Assembly: GCA_051649605.1 (NCBI GenBank)
Contig: JBOFHK010000017.1
Coordinates: 128,833-192,832, forward strand
Length of the DNA stretch: 64,000 nt
Source of the DNA: Brevinema_A sp051649605
Lineage (GTDB): Bacteria; Spirochaetota; Brevinematia; Brevinematales; Brevinemataceae
Direction of reading: 5' to 3'
A program made the translations under genes and the position numbers. Positions 48,739 through 58,062 of this stretch are shown here, one piece after another. The notes beneath the pieces were generated by a model. The model ran no database searches and was not told where the DNA came from. It was given only the letters and a program-made list of their open reading frames with translations. Positions within the stretch are counted from its first letter, which is position 1, and the number at the start of each line of letters is the position of its first letter.

Positions 48739-50178
48739 TTATTGGAGTTTATCAATCAAAATTTTATTGGTAAGCTCGGGGTTGGCTTGTCCTTTGGTAA
48801 TCTTCATTACTTGACCAACAAAAAACCCAAACAACTTATCTTTCCCTGATTTGAATTGTTCTACTTGTTTAGGATTTTCTATTAAAATTGTATCAATAAT
48901 TTGCTCTAATTCGTTTGCATTGCTGACTTGTTTTAATCCTTTTTCTTCGACTAGTAGAGAGGGCATTTTACCTGTTTGAAGCATATCATCAAAGAGATCT
49001 TTTGCAATTTTTCCACTAATCACCGCTTCTTTAATGAGGCTCAGTAGTTCGGCAGTAGCTTCAGAGGAGATTTTTTGGCTAAATTCTCCAGCGGTAAGTT
49101 TATGTTCATTCATTCTACTCATCATCTCGGTGAGAATCCAATTGGCTGTTTTTTTTGCATCTTGACTAGTTTTTGCAAGGGTTTGTTCAAAATAATCTGA
49201 TATTTCCTGATCATCTGCTAAGATGATGCAGTTTTTTAAAGGAAGATGTAATTCTTGATAGTAACGCATTCTTTTAGTAAAAGGATGCTCTGGGAGTTGC
49301 ATTGCTAGTTCTTGGACTAGTGTTTGAGTAATGCGAATAGGAGGAAGATCAGGATCAAGGAAATAACGATACTCAGCGGCAACATTCTTGGATCTCATAC
49401 CTTGGGTAATATTTTTATTGGCATCGTAGAGACGGGTTTCTTGTTCAATTTGTCCTCCCGACTCCAAAATATTAATTTGCCGTTCAATTTCGTAATCAAT
49501 TGCTTTACGAATCCCATTGAAAGAATTTAAATTTTTAATTTCTACTTTGGTACCGAATTGTGATGCACCGATTTTTCGTACAGAAATATTTGCATCACAA
49601 CGAAGAGATCCTTCTTCTAAATTGACATTGCTAACATTGATAGATTTCATAATAGTACGTAATTCTCGGAGATAAAAATACGCTTCTTCCGAACTACGAA
49701 TATCAGGCTCGGAGACGATTTCCAAGAGAGGAGTTCCCGCTCTATTAAGATCGACACGGCTAAAATCTTCATGGTCGTTATGGGTCAGCTTACCAGCGTC
49801 TTCTTCTAAATGAAGATGATGAATCCTAATATCTTTTTGTGTGCCATCTTCGAGGTGTACAGATACTTGTCCTCCTGTTACGATGGGGTAGGTATTTTGA
49901 GTGATTTGGTATCCTTTTGGCAGGTCAGGATAGAAATAGTTTTTTCTGTCAAATTGAGAAAATAGATTAATTTTGGCTTGTAATGCCAACCCTGCTAAGA
50001 TTGCTTTGTGGAGAGCGACCTGATTTAATACAGGAAGTGTCCCTGGATGTCCTAAACAAATAGGACAAATTGCTGTATTAGGTTGTTCTCCAAAGGTCAG
50101 GGGGCAGGAACAGAAAGCTTTTGTATTGGTATTTAGTTGGACATGTACTTCTAATCCGATCACTGATTCATAGCTCAT
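48739..50178 (-). CDS. gatB: Asp-tRNA(Asn)/Glu-tRNA(Gln) amidotransferase subunit B
   Basis: GatB is the kinase and tRNA-binding subunit of GatCAB, which makes Gln-tRNA and Asn-tRNA by amidation. The 479-residue protein begins SYESVIGLEVHVQLNT, has two zinc Cys pairs in CSC and CPICLG (about residues 23 and 38), and the family blocks FSRVDLNRAGTPLLEIV and RCDANISVRK. The C-terminal YqeY-like tail is present. gatA and gatC are not in the window. AGGAGAG precedes the start. Confidence 0.96.
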   Translation of the reverse strand: MSYESVIGLEVHVQLNTNTKAFCSCPLTFGEQPNTAICPICLGHPGTLPVLNQVALHKAILAGLALQAKINLFSQFDRKNYFYPDLPKGYQITQNTYPIVTGGQVSVHLEDGTQKDIRIHHLHLEEDAGKLTHNDHEDFSRVDLNRAGTPLLEIVSEPDIRSSEEAYFYLRELRTIMKSINVSNVNLEEGSLRCDANISVRKIGASQFGTKVEIKNLNSFNGIRKAIDYEIERQINILESGGQIEQETRLYDANKNITQGMRSKNVAAEYRYFLDPDLPPIRITQTLVQELAMQLPEHPFTKRMRYYQELHLPLKNCIILADDQEISDYFEQTLAKTSQDAKKTANWILTEMMSRMNEHKLTAGEFSQKISSEATAELLSLIKEAVISGKIAKDLFDDMLQTGKMPSLLVEEKGLKQVSNANELEQIIDTILIENPKQVEQFKSGKDKLFGFFVGQVMKITKGQANPELTNKILIDKLQ

Positions 50179-50210
50179 CAGACTCTCCTCGTATGATAAA
50201 TAATCAAAAT

Positions 50211-50239
50211 ATTATAGCATAAATCATAAAAATAGTAAA
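50211..50239 (-). promoter_or_regulatory. Promoter of the gatB operon
   Basis: Minus strand: TTTACT (50239-50234), 17-base spacer, TATAAT (50216-50211), ahead of gatB. Promoter for gatB-coaX-amidase and its neighbours seems likely. Confidence 0.55.
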
Positions 50240-50301
50240 GAATACGGGTATTTGAATCTTATTAAATTACACTAAACACACTGTTGATAGTAATACTTGA
50301 A

Positions 50302-52212
50302 TTACTGATCTAAAAAATTGTAGATCAGTAAACTATTTGCATTCCTTCTAATAGGAATAGAAATTAAAGCAATTTTTTGAGAATCTTTAAGGATAAAAGC
50401 ATTAATAAACCATAAATTTTCATTAATTATAGTGGTAGAATCCCAACTTAATTTGATATTATCCATTTGAAAAGCAGATAATTTTTTTTCAGCAAGTTCT
50501 GATAAGATAAGTTTTCGTTGATCTGCTGTCGTTTTTTTTGTGTTTAAACTATAAATTAAGGCTCTTCCTATATTTTGCTGAGAGATAAAATTATCGCTAA
50601 GTTTTTCTTCGATAATATCTAAGGGAGAGGTACTTTGGATAGTACTAATATTACCAATTAAGTTGGTTTCCCAAATTTCTTCCTGAGGGATTCGTAGAGT
50701 AATACGGTTGGTATTATCGTTATTGTCGATCCACGATAGAGTGCCAAACCACGTAAAAGGATAGCTATGAGCTATAGAAAGAAAGGAAGATTCGACAAGA
50801 AGTTGGGCAATTTTTTTTCGTTTGAAAAAGGTTTCGTTAGTTACAATAATATTAAAATTAGTTTTTTTGGCTTGTAAAGAACTATTATACAGAATATTCT
50901 TAGAGGAAGGATGCTGAAAATTTTGTAGTAGTGTGGTATCGTAAGAGTTTTGTGAACTGCCTTGAACTTTATGTTGGTGAATCGTATCAAATACATCTTG
51001 TCTTGTGTATTCAATAAATTGGTATTTTTCTACGAGGGTATCTGTTAGAGTAATACTGTCGATTTGGGAATATTCTGCAGCATTATATAACAAACTAATA
51101 TTTGATAAAAATTCCCAAAGATAGTTATAAAGTTTGGTGATATGTAAATTTTGAAGATAAAATCGTGTGCGGATAGCAATTTTTTTACCCCATTCGGGAT
51201 TTTTTAGAGTAATTAATTGCCAAGAAAGGTATTGAACGAGGCTTTCCATAAAAAGTTGTTCTTGATTGTTATGCTTTGTTAAACCTGGAAAAAAACTATG
51301 GTATAGTTCATGGATGAGGACTTCGACAAGCTGTTCTTGTTGACTGTTCCAAGATTGGTAGTTCTGTTCTTCGGTATTGATAAGATCGATAATAGAATTG
51401 TTGACCAAGAACATATTGCCTAAGAACTCCCCTTCAATTTCATAATTTGTATGAGCAGGGATAACAATATCAATCGGTACGATATGAATTTCACTAAGAG
51501 GAAAAAAACGATGTTTTGCTTGAATAGTCTTCCAAAAAGGTTGAAATTTTTGGTAAATAGTTTCTTGGAATTTAATATTACTGCTGTAAACGTTAATGTT
51601 ATTTTGAGAACTGTGTATTAAATCAGTAACAATCAAACTAGCTCCTGGTGATATTTGTTTTAGTTCATTTTTCCAAGTACTTAATTTTTGATTTACAATA
51701 GTAACTTCTTCAACTTTTTTTCCACCCATAATACTGTTGAGATGAAGAGGGGTTTTGACTGTAAGTTCAAAATTAACATCGTTATCTTTAATAGGATAAG
51801 GAAACCAAAACTGTCGGACATCTAAAAATACATAGTTAGGAGAAATGGTAAAGCGAGGGTTGGTATTTTGTGCATTAATCGAAAATCGTATAGAGATTGC
51901 TGTACGATTGTTTAGGGAAATTTTTTGTTCTAACCCGACGGTAACAATCCTATAGTTGAACCCTTCTTGAATATCAAGGAAGGCTTGGGCATTGTTATGG
52001 CTTACTGATAAAATATTGACAGAAGGGTGGATAAAAAATGTCCAAGTATTCTGTTCTTTGGTACTTTCATTTTTTAAGGTATATATAAAATCACCATGAA
52101 TATTTGTTTCAAAAACGGTAATATTTCCTCTAATAGATAAAGTGTTAAATTGAGCAAAAACAACAGATACCGGCGTTGAGATAATTAATATTACTAGTAA
52201 TAGTAGATTCAT
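50302..52212 (-). CDS. Secreted gluzincin-like metallopeptidase
   Basis: A 636-residue exported protein. The signal peptide covers about residues 1-20 (ends VVFA). The C-terminal half has the zinc motif HELYHSFF with a following Glu in MESLV 18 residues after the second His; the M1 family has its third ligand one residue further, so the fold is M1-like but not identical. N-terminal parts may be beta-rich, as in M1 proteins. It may trim peptides at the cell surface or in the periplasm. It ends with a perfect 11-bp hairpin (TTACTGATCTA, 50302-50331). Substrate unknown. Confidence 0.65.
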   Translation of the reverse strand: MNLLLLVILIISTPVSVVFAQFNTLSIRGNITVFETNIHGDFIYTLKNESTKEQNTWTFFIHPSVNILSVSHNNAQAFLDIQEGFNYRIVTVGLEQKISLNNRTAISIRFSINAQNTNPRFTISPNYVFLDVRQFWFPYPIKDNDVNFELTVKTPLHLNSIMGGKKVEEVTIVNQKLSTWKNELKQISPGASLIVTDLIHSSQNNINVYSSNIKFQETIYQKFQPFWKTIQAKHRFFPLSEIHIVPIDIVIPAHTNYEIEGEFLGNMFLVNNSIIDLINTEEQNYQSWNSQQEQLVEVLIHELYHSFFPGLTKHNNQEQLFMESLVQYLSWQLITLKNPEWGKKIAIRTRFYLQNLHITKLYNYLWEFLSNISLLYNAAEYSQIDSITLTDTLVEKYQFIEYTRQDVFDTIHQHKVQGSSQNSYDTTLLQNFQHPSSKNILYNSSLQAKKTNFNIIVTNETFFKRKKIAQLLVESSFLSIAHSYPFTWFGTLSWIDNNDNTNRITLRIPQEEIWETNLIGNISTIQSTSPLDIIEEKLSDNFISQQNIGRALIYSLNTKKTTADQRKLILSELAEKKLSAFQMDNIKLSWDSTTIINENLWFINAFILKDSQKIALISIPIRRNANSLLIYNFLDQ

Positions 52213-52249
52213 AGTGTTTCCTAATGATATTTATATGGTTTTTATACTA

Positions 52250-52624
52250 CTATTGTAGAGGGAATATTTTTTTCCAAATATTTTGGAAAAATTCAGATAT
52301 TTTTAGAAAAATATTATGAGATCTCCGATAACGTTTGATTCCTTCTAATAATTCTTCTTGATCAAAATCTTTACGAGTAGTGTTTTCACCGATTTCAATA
52401 CGAAGAGCGTCGGTATAAGATACATCTTTGACCAATACATCAACATCCTCCCAACCGAGTTCTTGAATAGCTCTTAAGCGTCTTTCCCCTGCAATAAGGT
52501 GATTGTTGTTATCGATAATAATAGGCTGTAAGAGTCCATATTTTTGGATACTTTCTTTAAGTTGGCTAATATCTCCTAAATCTTTACGGATGCGATCTTG
52601 AATAATGATGTCTTGGACTTTCAT
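52250..52624 (-). CDS. Stand-alone ParB N-terminal domain protein with amphipathic C-terminus
   Basis: A 124-residue protein with the ParB/Srx CTPase fold. The core shows LKESIQKYGLLQPIII (about 23-38), HLIAGERRLRAIQELG (about 43-58; GERR loop) and IGENTTRKDF (about 80-89). The HTH DNA-binding domain and dimer domain of true ParB are missing. The tail NIFLKISEFFQNIWKKIF alternates large hydrophobics with Lys, Glu and Gln and would form an amphipathic helix. The start 52624 follows GAGG by 7 bases. It lies 17 bp after the ABC exporter. Not a full partition protein. Confidence 0.8.
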   Translation of the reverse strand: MKVQDIIIQDRIRKDLGDISQLKESIQKYGLLQPIIIDNNNHLIAGERRLRAIQELGWEDVDVLVKDVSYTDALRIEIGENTTRKDFDQEELLEGIKRYRRSHNIFLKISEFFQNIWKKIFPLQ

Positions 52625-52641
52625 AATCATACCTCTTTATG

Positions 52642-54354
52642 TTATAGACTATAATATAATTTTTTATAATAAGTATCTTGTTGTATTAATTGATGGTGGA
52701 CACCAACTTCAATAATTTCACCCTCTTTCATGACGATAATTTTATCAGATTTTTCGACGGTAGGTAGTTTGTGGGCAATTATAATCGTTGTCTGTTGCCC
52801 GTAAATATTTTCTAATGCTTTGGTGATTTTTTGTTCAGATTCGTTATCTAAAGCACTGGTTGGTTCATCTAAAATCAAGATCGCTGGCTTTCTGAGGATG
52901 GCACGGGTTAGAATAATACGTTGTCGCTCCCCCCCTGAAAGATTATTGCCTTGATCGCCGACATGGCGGAAATATCCATCTGGGTGTTGGGTAATAAATT
53001 CGTGTGCAGAAGCTGTTTTTGCAGCTTCGATAATTTCTTCCATAGTGGCATCGTTTTTAGACAGTTTGATATTATTGTAGATGGTATCACTAAATAAACT
53101 CGTGTCTTGGGAAACAATGGATAAATGAGCTCTAATAGACGCAGAATTGTATTCGGTAATATTTTTGCCATCAATAAGAATAGATCCTGTATTTGGGGTA
53201 TAAAATTTGGGGATTAGAGACACTAAAGAACTCTTTCCCGAACCGCTATATCCTATTATTGCTATTGTTTCTTTAGCTTGAATAGAGAGATTAATATTTT
53301 TTAAAACCTGATGCTGGTGATGATAGGCGAACGATACATCTTTAAATTCGATATGGCCACTGATTTTATCAAAATATAAAGTATGGTTATCGTGTTCTTC
53401 GGGGGTATCGATAATTCGAAAAATTCGTTCCGCAGAAGGACCTAATTTTTTGACTACTAAGATCAGTTGATTAAAAGAAGAAATTGGTTCAGAAAGAATG
53501 ATCGCCATGGCAGCAAATTTGGTAACATCGCCTGCGGTAGCGATCCCCATCTGAATCCCTACTGCCCCTAAAGATAAAATTAAAATAATTGCCGTGATTC
53601 CTAAAAAATCAGACATGGGAAGTGCAAGGAGTCTTATTTTAATTTCTTTGTCTGCAAGGGAGAGCTGGTGCTTATTTTTAGCATGAAATTGGTCTATTTC
53701 GATTTTTTCTGAATTAAATCCTTTAATAATTTGGATGTGGCGAATTGTTTCGGTGATTTTTTTGGTGAGGGAGGCGATATTTTCTTGCATATTAAATCCA
53801 ATTTTTTGGATGGAAGATCCAATAAACCCCAACAATAATACAATAGTAGGTCCTAAAATTAAAAAATATAATGATAATTTCCAATTGAGGATAAACATTG
53901 AAGAAACCAAAACAATAACGGTCAAAGGCTGGGCAAGGAGCTGAACCATGACGTTCATAAGGAAACTTTCGACGAGGGTAATATCATTAGAACTAATAGA
54001 TAAGAGCTCAGCTCCAGAATTGTTATGGTAATAAGACATGGGAAGTTTAATAATCTTACTATAAAACTGTTCTCGTAGACGGTGGGAGATCCTAATAGCG
54101 AGTTTTCCAGAAAAAAGATACATGGTGTATTGAGCTCCTGACCATAAAAACCCAAAGGCGAACAGGATGGCTACATGTTGTAATTGTAACGAAGAATAGT
54201 TTTGAGAAATAAAAATATTATTGATAAATTCTCCGATGAGTAATGAAATACCAGTACGTCCTGTTACAAATAAAATCGCTGCAATACAGGAAATCACAAC
54301 AAGTAGTTTACAATCACCTAGAAGCATAAATAATCGGCGACTTGGTTTGGTCAA
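52642..54354 (-). CDS. ABC exporter, MsbA-type half transporter
   Basis: A 570-residue fusion of a six-segment membrane domain (about residues 1-310) and an ATPase. The ATPase has Walker A GYSGSGKSS, NNLSGGERQRIILTRAIL (signature) and ILILDEPTSALD (Walker B), then the switch IIAHKLPTV. It would work as a homodimer, exporting lipid or drug substrates; MsbA-like flipping of lipids is the closest guess. It heads the set with the ParB-like gene. A membrane-facing substrate site cannot be identified by eye. Confidence 0.85.
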   Translation of the reverse strand: MTKPSRRLFMLLGDCKLLVVISCIAAILFVTGRTGISLLIGEFINNIFISQNYSSLQLQHVAILFAFGFLWSGAQYTMYLFSGKLAIRISHRLREQFYSKIIKLPMSYYHNNSGAELLSISSNDITLVESFLMNVMVQLLAQPLTVIVLVSSMFILNWKLSLYFLILGPTIVLLLGFIGSSIQKIGFNMQENIASLTKKITETIRHIQIIKGFNSEKIEIDQFHAKNKHQLSLADKEIKIRLLALPMSDFLGITAIILILSLGAVGIQMGIATAGDVTKFAAMAIILSEPISSFNQLILVVKKLGPSAERIFRIIDTPEEHDNHTLYFDKISGHIEFKDVSFAYHHQHQVLKNINLSIQAKETIAIIGYSGSGKSSLVSLIPKFYTPNTGSILIDGKNITEYNSASIRAHLSIVSQDTSLFSDTIYNNIKLSKNDATMEEIIEAAKTASAHEFITQHPDGYFRHVGDQGNNLSGGERQRIILTRAILRKPAILILDEPTSALDNESEQKITKALENIYGQQTTIIIAHKLPTVEKSDKIIVMKEGEIIEVGVHHQLIQQDTYYKKLYYSL

Positions 54355-54563
54355 TGGATACTCCTTTGAAGGTGAGTTATTAATATTTTAATCTTGTGAA
54401 AATGTTTTTCTTATCTATTAATAATACGATTTAATAGAGAATTTTGCAATATAATTTTCATTTTTCTTATAATTTTATTATTATTAAAAAGGAAAAAAAA
54501 CCGATAATGAATATAATAACTATTTTAATTATAGTAACATCCTATTTTAAGAGGTCTTCACGT

Positions 54564-55994
54564 ATGAAACATATTTTATTAATTGTTATTATGGTACTAG
54601 AAGTACCAATAGTTTTTGCAAAAGATAAAATAGCTCCTTATGTTTTGGATGGTGCTGTTGTTATTTATATGGTTGATGTAGCACAAGGCGTAAATCTATG
54701 GTCAACTATTATAAAAAAAACAAAAACAATCGAAGCAGATAATATCAAAAATCGATTAAGTACCCAAATAGCAGAAAGAATGTCTGTAAATATTTTTGAT
54801 CCGAAAGGTGCGGAATATTTAGGGATTGATTATTCTGGAGGGATGGCTTATGTCCAGCTCTATTCGGGTGTCCATTATATGATTTTTACCATGACGAATG
54901 AGCGTCTCTTACGTACTAGATTAGATACTCTAGTAGATCCTATACCCTATCGTATCGAAGGAAATTTTGTAATGTTTTCTAGTACCCCAGAAATTTTAGA
55001 GTACTATAACTTCCAAGGCATTACCAAACTTCCAGAATTTAATAAAATTGCTAAGGAATTGTCTTTATCTTGGGATAAAAACTTAATCTGGATGGATCCT
55101 TCTGTGTTACGATCTCAAGAAGTGTTAAAAAGTACGGTTAAAGCAATGGGAGATAGGATTGCTGGGACTTTTAGTGTACAGAATAATAGGATTATTCTTG
55201 ATACCCTCACTATTTATGATGATCCGCAGGTGAATCAACGCTTGGGAGATAGTCAAAAAGTATCTCCTGTTCAAAATATGGTATTGTTGGATTATGAATC
55301 AGGAGACCCTGGTATTGTTGGACATACTTATGTTAATTTTTCTAATTTTGTTACGATGGTACAGCATATCGACCAAGCAGACTACTTATCTACTTTATCA
55401 ATATTAGAACAATTAAAACAGAATGGGGTAGACATTCAGCAAAGCATTCTTCCTTATATTAAAGGAAGGCTATCCTATGTTATACGGGCGATGGATCCTT
55501 CTAAAAATATTTTTCGCTTTACTGCTAGTTCTGAGATTAGGGATAAAATAGTCTTGAAGCAAAACATTAATAATATTGTACAGGCGAGTCAACAAAAAGG
55601 AATTACTATAAAATATAAAAACCTTTTTACCCAACAGTTTTATGGGTGGGAATTTTCTGATCAAACCTTGTGGGTGGGTCTTGTAGAAAATCATCTTATT
55701 GTGTCTAGTGATGAAACAGATCTTATTAACTTTGTTCAAAATATTTATAATGCCCGTATTGGATTTATCAATAAGCTTCCTATTTCTATGCGACGTTTGA
55801 TTGCCAATCGTACTATTGGTGGTCAAATACTCTTTAAAAATCCTGCTTTTATACAAAATTTTCGTATTTTAGATTTATTTATCAACTACGATTTACTCGT
55901 AGCTCTAAAACAAGTAGAATGGAACTTTACTTTGGTACAAAATCCCAATATTAGCGGTCGTCGAGATACAATTTTTATTGACTTTAACGAATAA
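54564..55994 (+). CDS. Exported protein of unknown function
   Basis: A 476-residue protein I do not recognise. ATG 54564 is chosen because AAGAGG lies 9 bases upstream and it gives a clean signal peptide (MKHILLIVIMVLEVPIVFA). The mature chain looks globular, with alternating beta-like segments such as YVLDGAVVIYMVDVAQGV and GGMAYVQLYSGVHYMIF, and no obvious catalytic or metal-binding motif. It is divergent from the ABC exporter. It may be a periplasmic or outer-membrane-associated protein. Confidence 0.75.
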   Translation: MKHILLIVIMVLEVPIVFAKDKIAPYVLDGAVVIYMVDVAQGVNLWSTIIKKTKTIEADNIKNRLSTQIAERMSVNIFDPKGAEYLGIDYSGGMAYVQLYSGVHYMIFTMTNERLLRTRLDTLVDPIPYRIEGNFVMFSSTPEILEYYNFQGITKLPEFNKIAKELSLSWDKNLIWMDPSVLRSQEVLKSTVKAMGDRIAGTFSVQNNRIILDTLTIYDDPQVNQRLGDSQKVSPVQNMVLLDYESGDPGIVGHTYVNFSNFVTMVQHIDQADYLSTLSILEQLKQNGVDIQQSILPYIKGRLSYVIRAMDPSKNIFRFTASSEIRDKIVLKQNINNIVQASQQKGITIKYKNLFTQQFYGWEFSDQTLWVGLVENHLIVSSDETDLINFVQNIYNARIGFINKLPISMRRLIANRTIGGQILFKNPAFIQNFRILDLFINYDLLVALKQVEWNFTLVQNPNISGRRDTIFIDFNE

Positions 55995-56016
55995 CAAAAA
56001 AATAAAAACTCAGTTC

Positions 56017-56045
56017 TTGCTTTTTTTTTGAAATGGTCTTATAAT
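56017..56045 (+). promoter_or_regulatory. Promoter of cheW
   Basis: TTGCTT (56017-56022), 17-base spacer, TATAAT (56040-56045), about 34 bases ahead of ATG 56079. Confidence 0.6.
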
Positions 56046-56078
56046 ATTCTATATATATGTGTGAGTGCAGGTTTTCTT

Positions 56079-56630
56079 ATGGAAAAACAATTTGTTGCTT
56101 TTAAAATAGCTTCGTCGTTTTATTGTATTGACATTATGGAAGTACAAGAAGTTATCCGAGAAAGTCAGATTACTTCAATGCCTAATTTCCCTTCTTTTGT
56201 AGAAGGAGTTATTAATCTACGTGGTACGATAACACCGTTATTGTCGATTGATAAAAGACTTTCGTCGACTCTTGAAGATTATCACTTAGAACTGCAAGAC
56301 GAAGAAGATCCCTTTTTCCCAAAGATGGCTCAATCAGTGCAAGAAAGGGTATCTGCTCAAACAGAAGATAAAAAAACAAACTATCCTTTAAAATTAATTA
56401 TTGTGAATGTAGATTCTGTAACGATAGGACTTTTGGTAGATAATTTGGATAAAATTCTTACAGTAGAAGATCATCAAATTCAAAGCGCGGAAGGATTAGG
56501 TAAATCCACAGGACATAAAATGGTTGCTGGGATTCTTCAGGTGGAAGGGAATATTTATACGGTGTTAGATCCGCGTTATATTTTAGAAAATAACGAAACA
56601 CAACAAATCACAGAACTTTTAAATCAATAA
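56079..56630 (+). CDS. Chemotaxis coupling protein CheW
   Basis: CheW links chemoreceptors to the kinase CheA. The 183-residue product, from ATG 56079 (the frame has upstream codons but no fitting start), begins MEKQFVAFKIASSFYCIDI and has VQEVIRES (SH3-like start), GVINLRGTITPLLSID, and the second half LVDNLDKILTVEDHQIQ and KMVAGILQVEGNIYTVLDPRYIL. An acidic insert of about 45 residues (about 72-115, including DEEDPFFPKM) is longer than in typical CheW. It pairs with the flagellar genes. Confidence 0.9.
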   Translation: MEKQFVAFKIASSFYCIDIMEVQEVIRESQITSMPNFPSFVEGVINLRGTITPLLSIDKRLSSTLEDYHLELQDEEDPFFPKMAQSVQERVSAQTEDKKTNYPLKLIIVNVDSVTIGLLVDNLDKILTVEDHQIQSAEGLGKSTGHKMVAGILQVEGNIYTVLDPRYILENNETQQITELLNQ

Positions 56631-56656
56631 AAAACAATTGTTAAGGGGAACATTCC

Positions 56657-57907
56657 ATGAAAAAACAACTACTTATTATGTTATTGCTTGGATTAGTGCA
56701 GCTTAATGCACAAGAAACCGTAGAAGAGACAATGGAAACCAACATGGTACAAAATACCGATGTGATGGATACGAATATGGGAGAAATGAACGACCAAAAC
56801 TTTGAAACAGTTCCTGTAACTCCTATGGAGAACACTGCTGTTCAAAATGTAGGTTATACTCTTACGAATGGCGATTATATTTACGCTTCTCCAAAAGCTC
56901 GTTTTTCCGTTCAAGGGGTAGACGAACAGTCAGGGCTTAAAGAAATATTTGTTTCTATTGATGGGAGTGACTATGCTCCTTATAAAAACTCGATTGCTTT
57001 TAGTACAGAAGGGGATCATTCTTTAAGTTATAAATTTATCGATAGGGTAGGGAATGTTTCTTATTCAAAAGTTTTTTCTATTACTGTGGATGCAACTGCT
57101 CCTAGAGTTTTAGAAGTAGAATTAAATCCTGCTCCTTACTATGCTTCTGGTACAGAATATGTTGGAGTTAATACAGAGATTTCTTTTCGTGCTTATGATG
57201 ATATGACAGGACTTGCTTTTGTGGAGTTTGCCTCCCAAGATCAAGAAATGATGCGTTTTGAGAGTAATACTACTTTTGGATCATTAGGTTATACCAATAC
57301 AAGTGCTCTCTTATTATCGTACCAAGCTACAGATATGGTAAGTAACGTATCCCCTGTGAAATCTCGTTTCTTTGCTGTTGATGCGACTGCTCCTTCCTTG
57401 GATGTTTTTGCAAAAGCTGTTGAAATCGATGGTATTCGTTATATTTCTTCTCGTGATACTATTCAAATCGAAGCTTATGATTATGAAACAATGGTTTCAA
57501 AAATTATGTATGCGATTAATGACGGAGACTTTAAGTCTTATGATGCTCAAATTGGGATTAATCTTAAAGAAGCAGGAGAATATGTAATCCAAGCAAAAGC
57601 TACAGATATTGTTGGCAATGAAAGTGCTATTGTTGAATACAAAGTTGTTGTTGATATACTATCCCCTACTGGAGATATATCATATATTGGAGAAGAAGCA
57701 TCTTCCCAATATGACCCTTTCGTTGGAGAAGAAGACGCTCCATTGATGGAAACAGAAGCAGATACAGAAATGGATAATACAACTAACGATATGTCCACAA
57801 CAGAAATGGATACCGCAATTGACGAAACACCTGCCGTAGAAATGAATGATACAACTGGAGAAATGCCTGCTGGTACTGCAGTTGATGTGATGGATACCGT
57901 TCAATAA
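56657..57907 (+). CDS. Exported Ig-repeat protein (OmpL47-like)
   Basis: A 416-residue exported protein with a signal peptide (about 1-18, QLNA). It contains three Ig-like repeats of the sort found in Leptospira OmpL47 and in many surface proteins; each has YASGTEYVG or a related start, IEAYD / FRAYDD, a hydrophobic YAIND or EFAS strand and a VDATAP end (for example FAVDATAPSLDVF). Both ends are rich in Met, Glu, Asp and Thr, including METEADTEMDNTTNDMS. It may be a calcium- or matrix-binding surface protein. GGGGA lies before its start. Confidence 0.75.
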   Translation: MKKQLLIMLLLGLVQLNAQETVEETMETNMVQNTDVMDTNMGEMNDQNFETVPVTPMENTAVQNVGYTLTNGDYIYASPKARFSVQGVDEQSGLKEIFVSIDGSDYAPYKNSIAFSTEGDHSLSYKFIDRVGNVSYSKVFSITVDATAPRVLEVELNPAPYYASGTEYVGVNTEISFRAYDDMTGLAFVEFASQDQEMMRFESNTTFGSLGYTNTSALLLSYQATDMVSNVSPVKSRFFAVDATAPSLDVFAKAVEIDGIRYISSRDTIQIEAYDYETMVSKIMYAINDGDFKSYDAQIGINLKEAGEYVIQAKATDIVGNESAIVEYKVVVDILSPTGDISYIGEEASSQYDPFVGEEDAPLMETEADTEMDNTTNDMSTTEMDTAIDETPAVEMNDTTGEMPAGTAVDVMDTVQ

Positions 57908-57991
57908 TATATATTTTATTATTAAAGCGAGTATAATGGGTTACTCAAGTTATTGTATGCCTCAAAGGGTGTATTTCTTAAAAAAAACTTA

Positions 57992-58021
57992 AGTAAGGGT
58001 GATCGTAAGATCACCCTTACT
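57992..58021. terminator. Hairpin between the Ig-repeat gene and yebC
   Basis: AGTAAGGGTGATC and GATCACCCTTACT form a perfect 13-bp stem with a GTAA loop. The plus side lacks a T-run; on the minus side a run of eight T follows the stem. It may act as a weak terminator or an RNA-processing site upstream of yebC. Confidence 0.45.
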
Positions 58022-58062
58022 ACTATAAAATTTATAAAAACTGATAAAAGAGGTTGTGGGTT

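Noticed and set aside
57992..58021. Strong Rho-independent terminator for the Ig-repeat gene
   Set aside because: The T-run lies on the wrong side for plus-strand transcription, so it was listed only as a weak hairpin.
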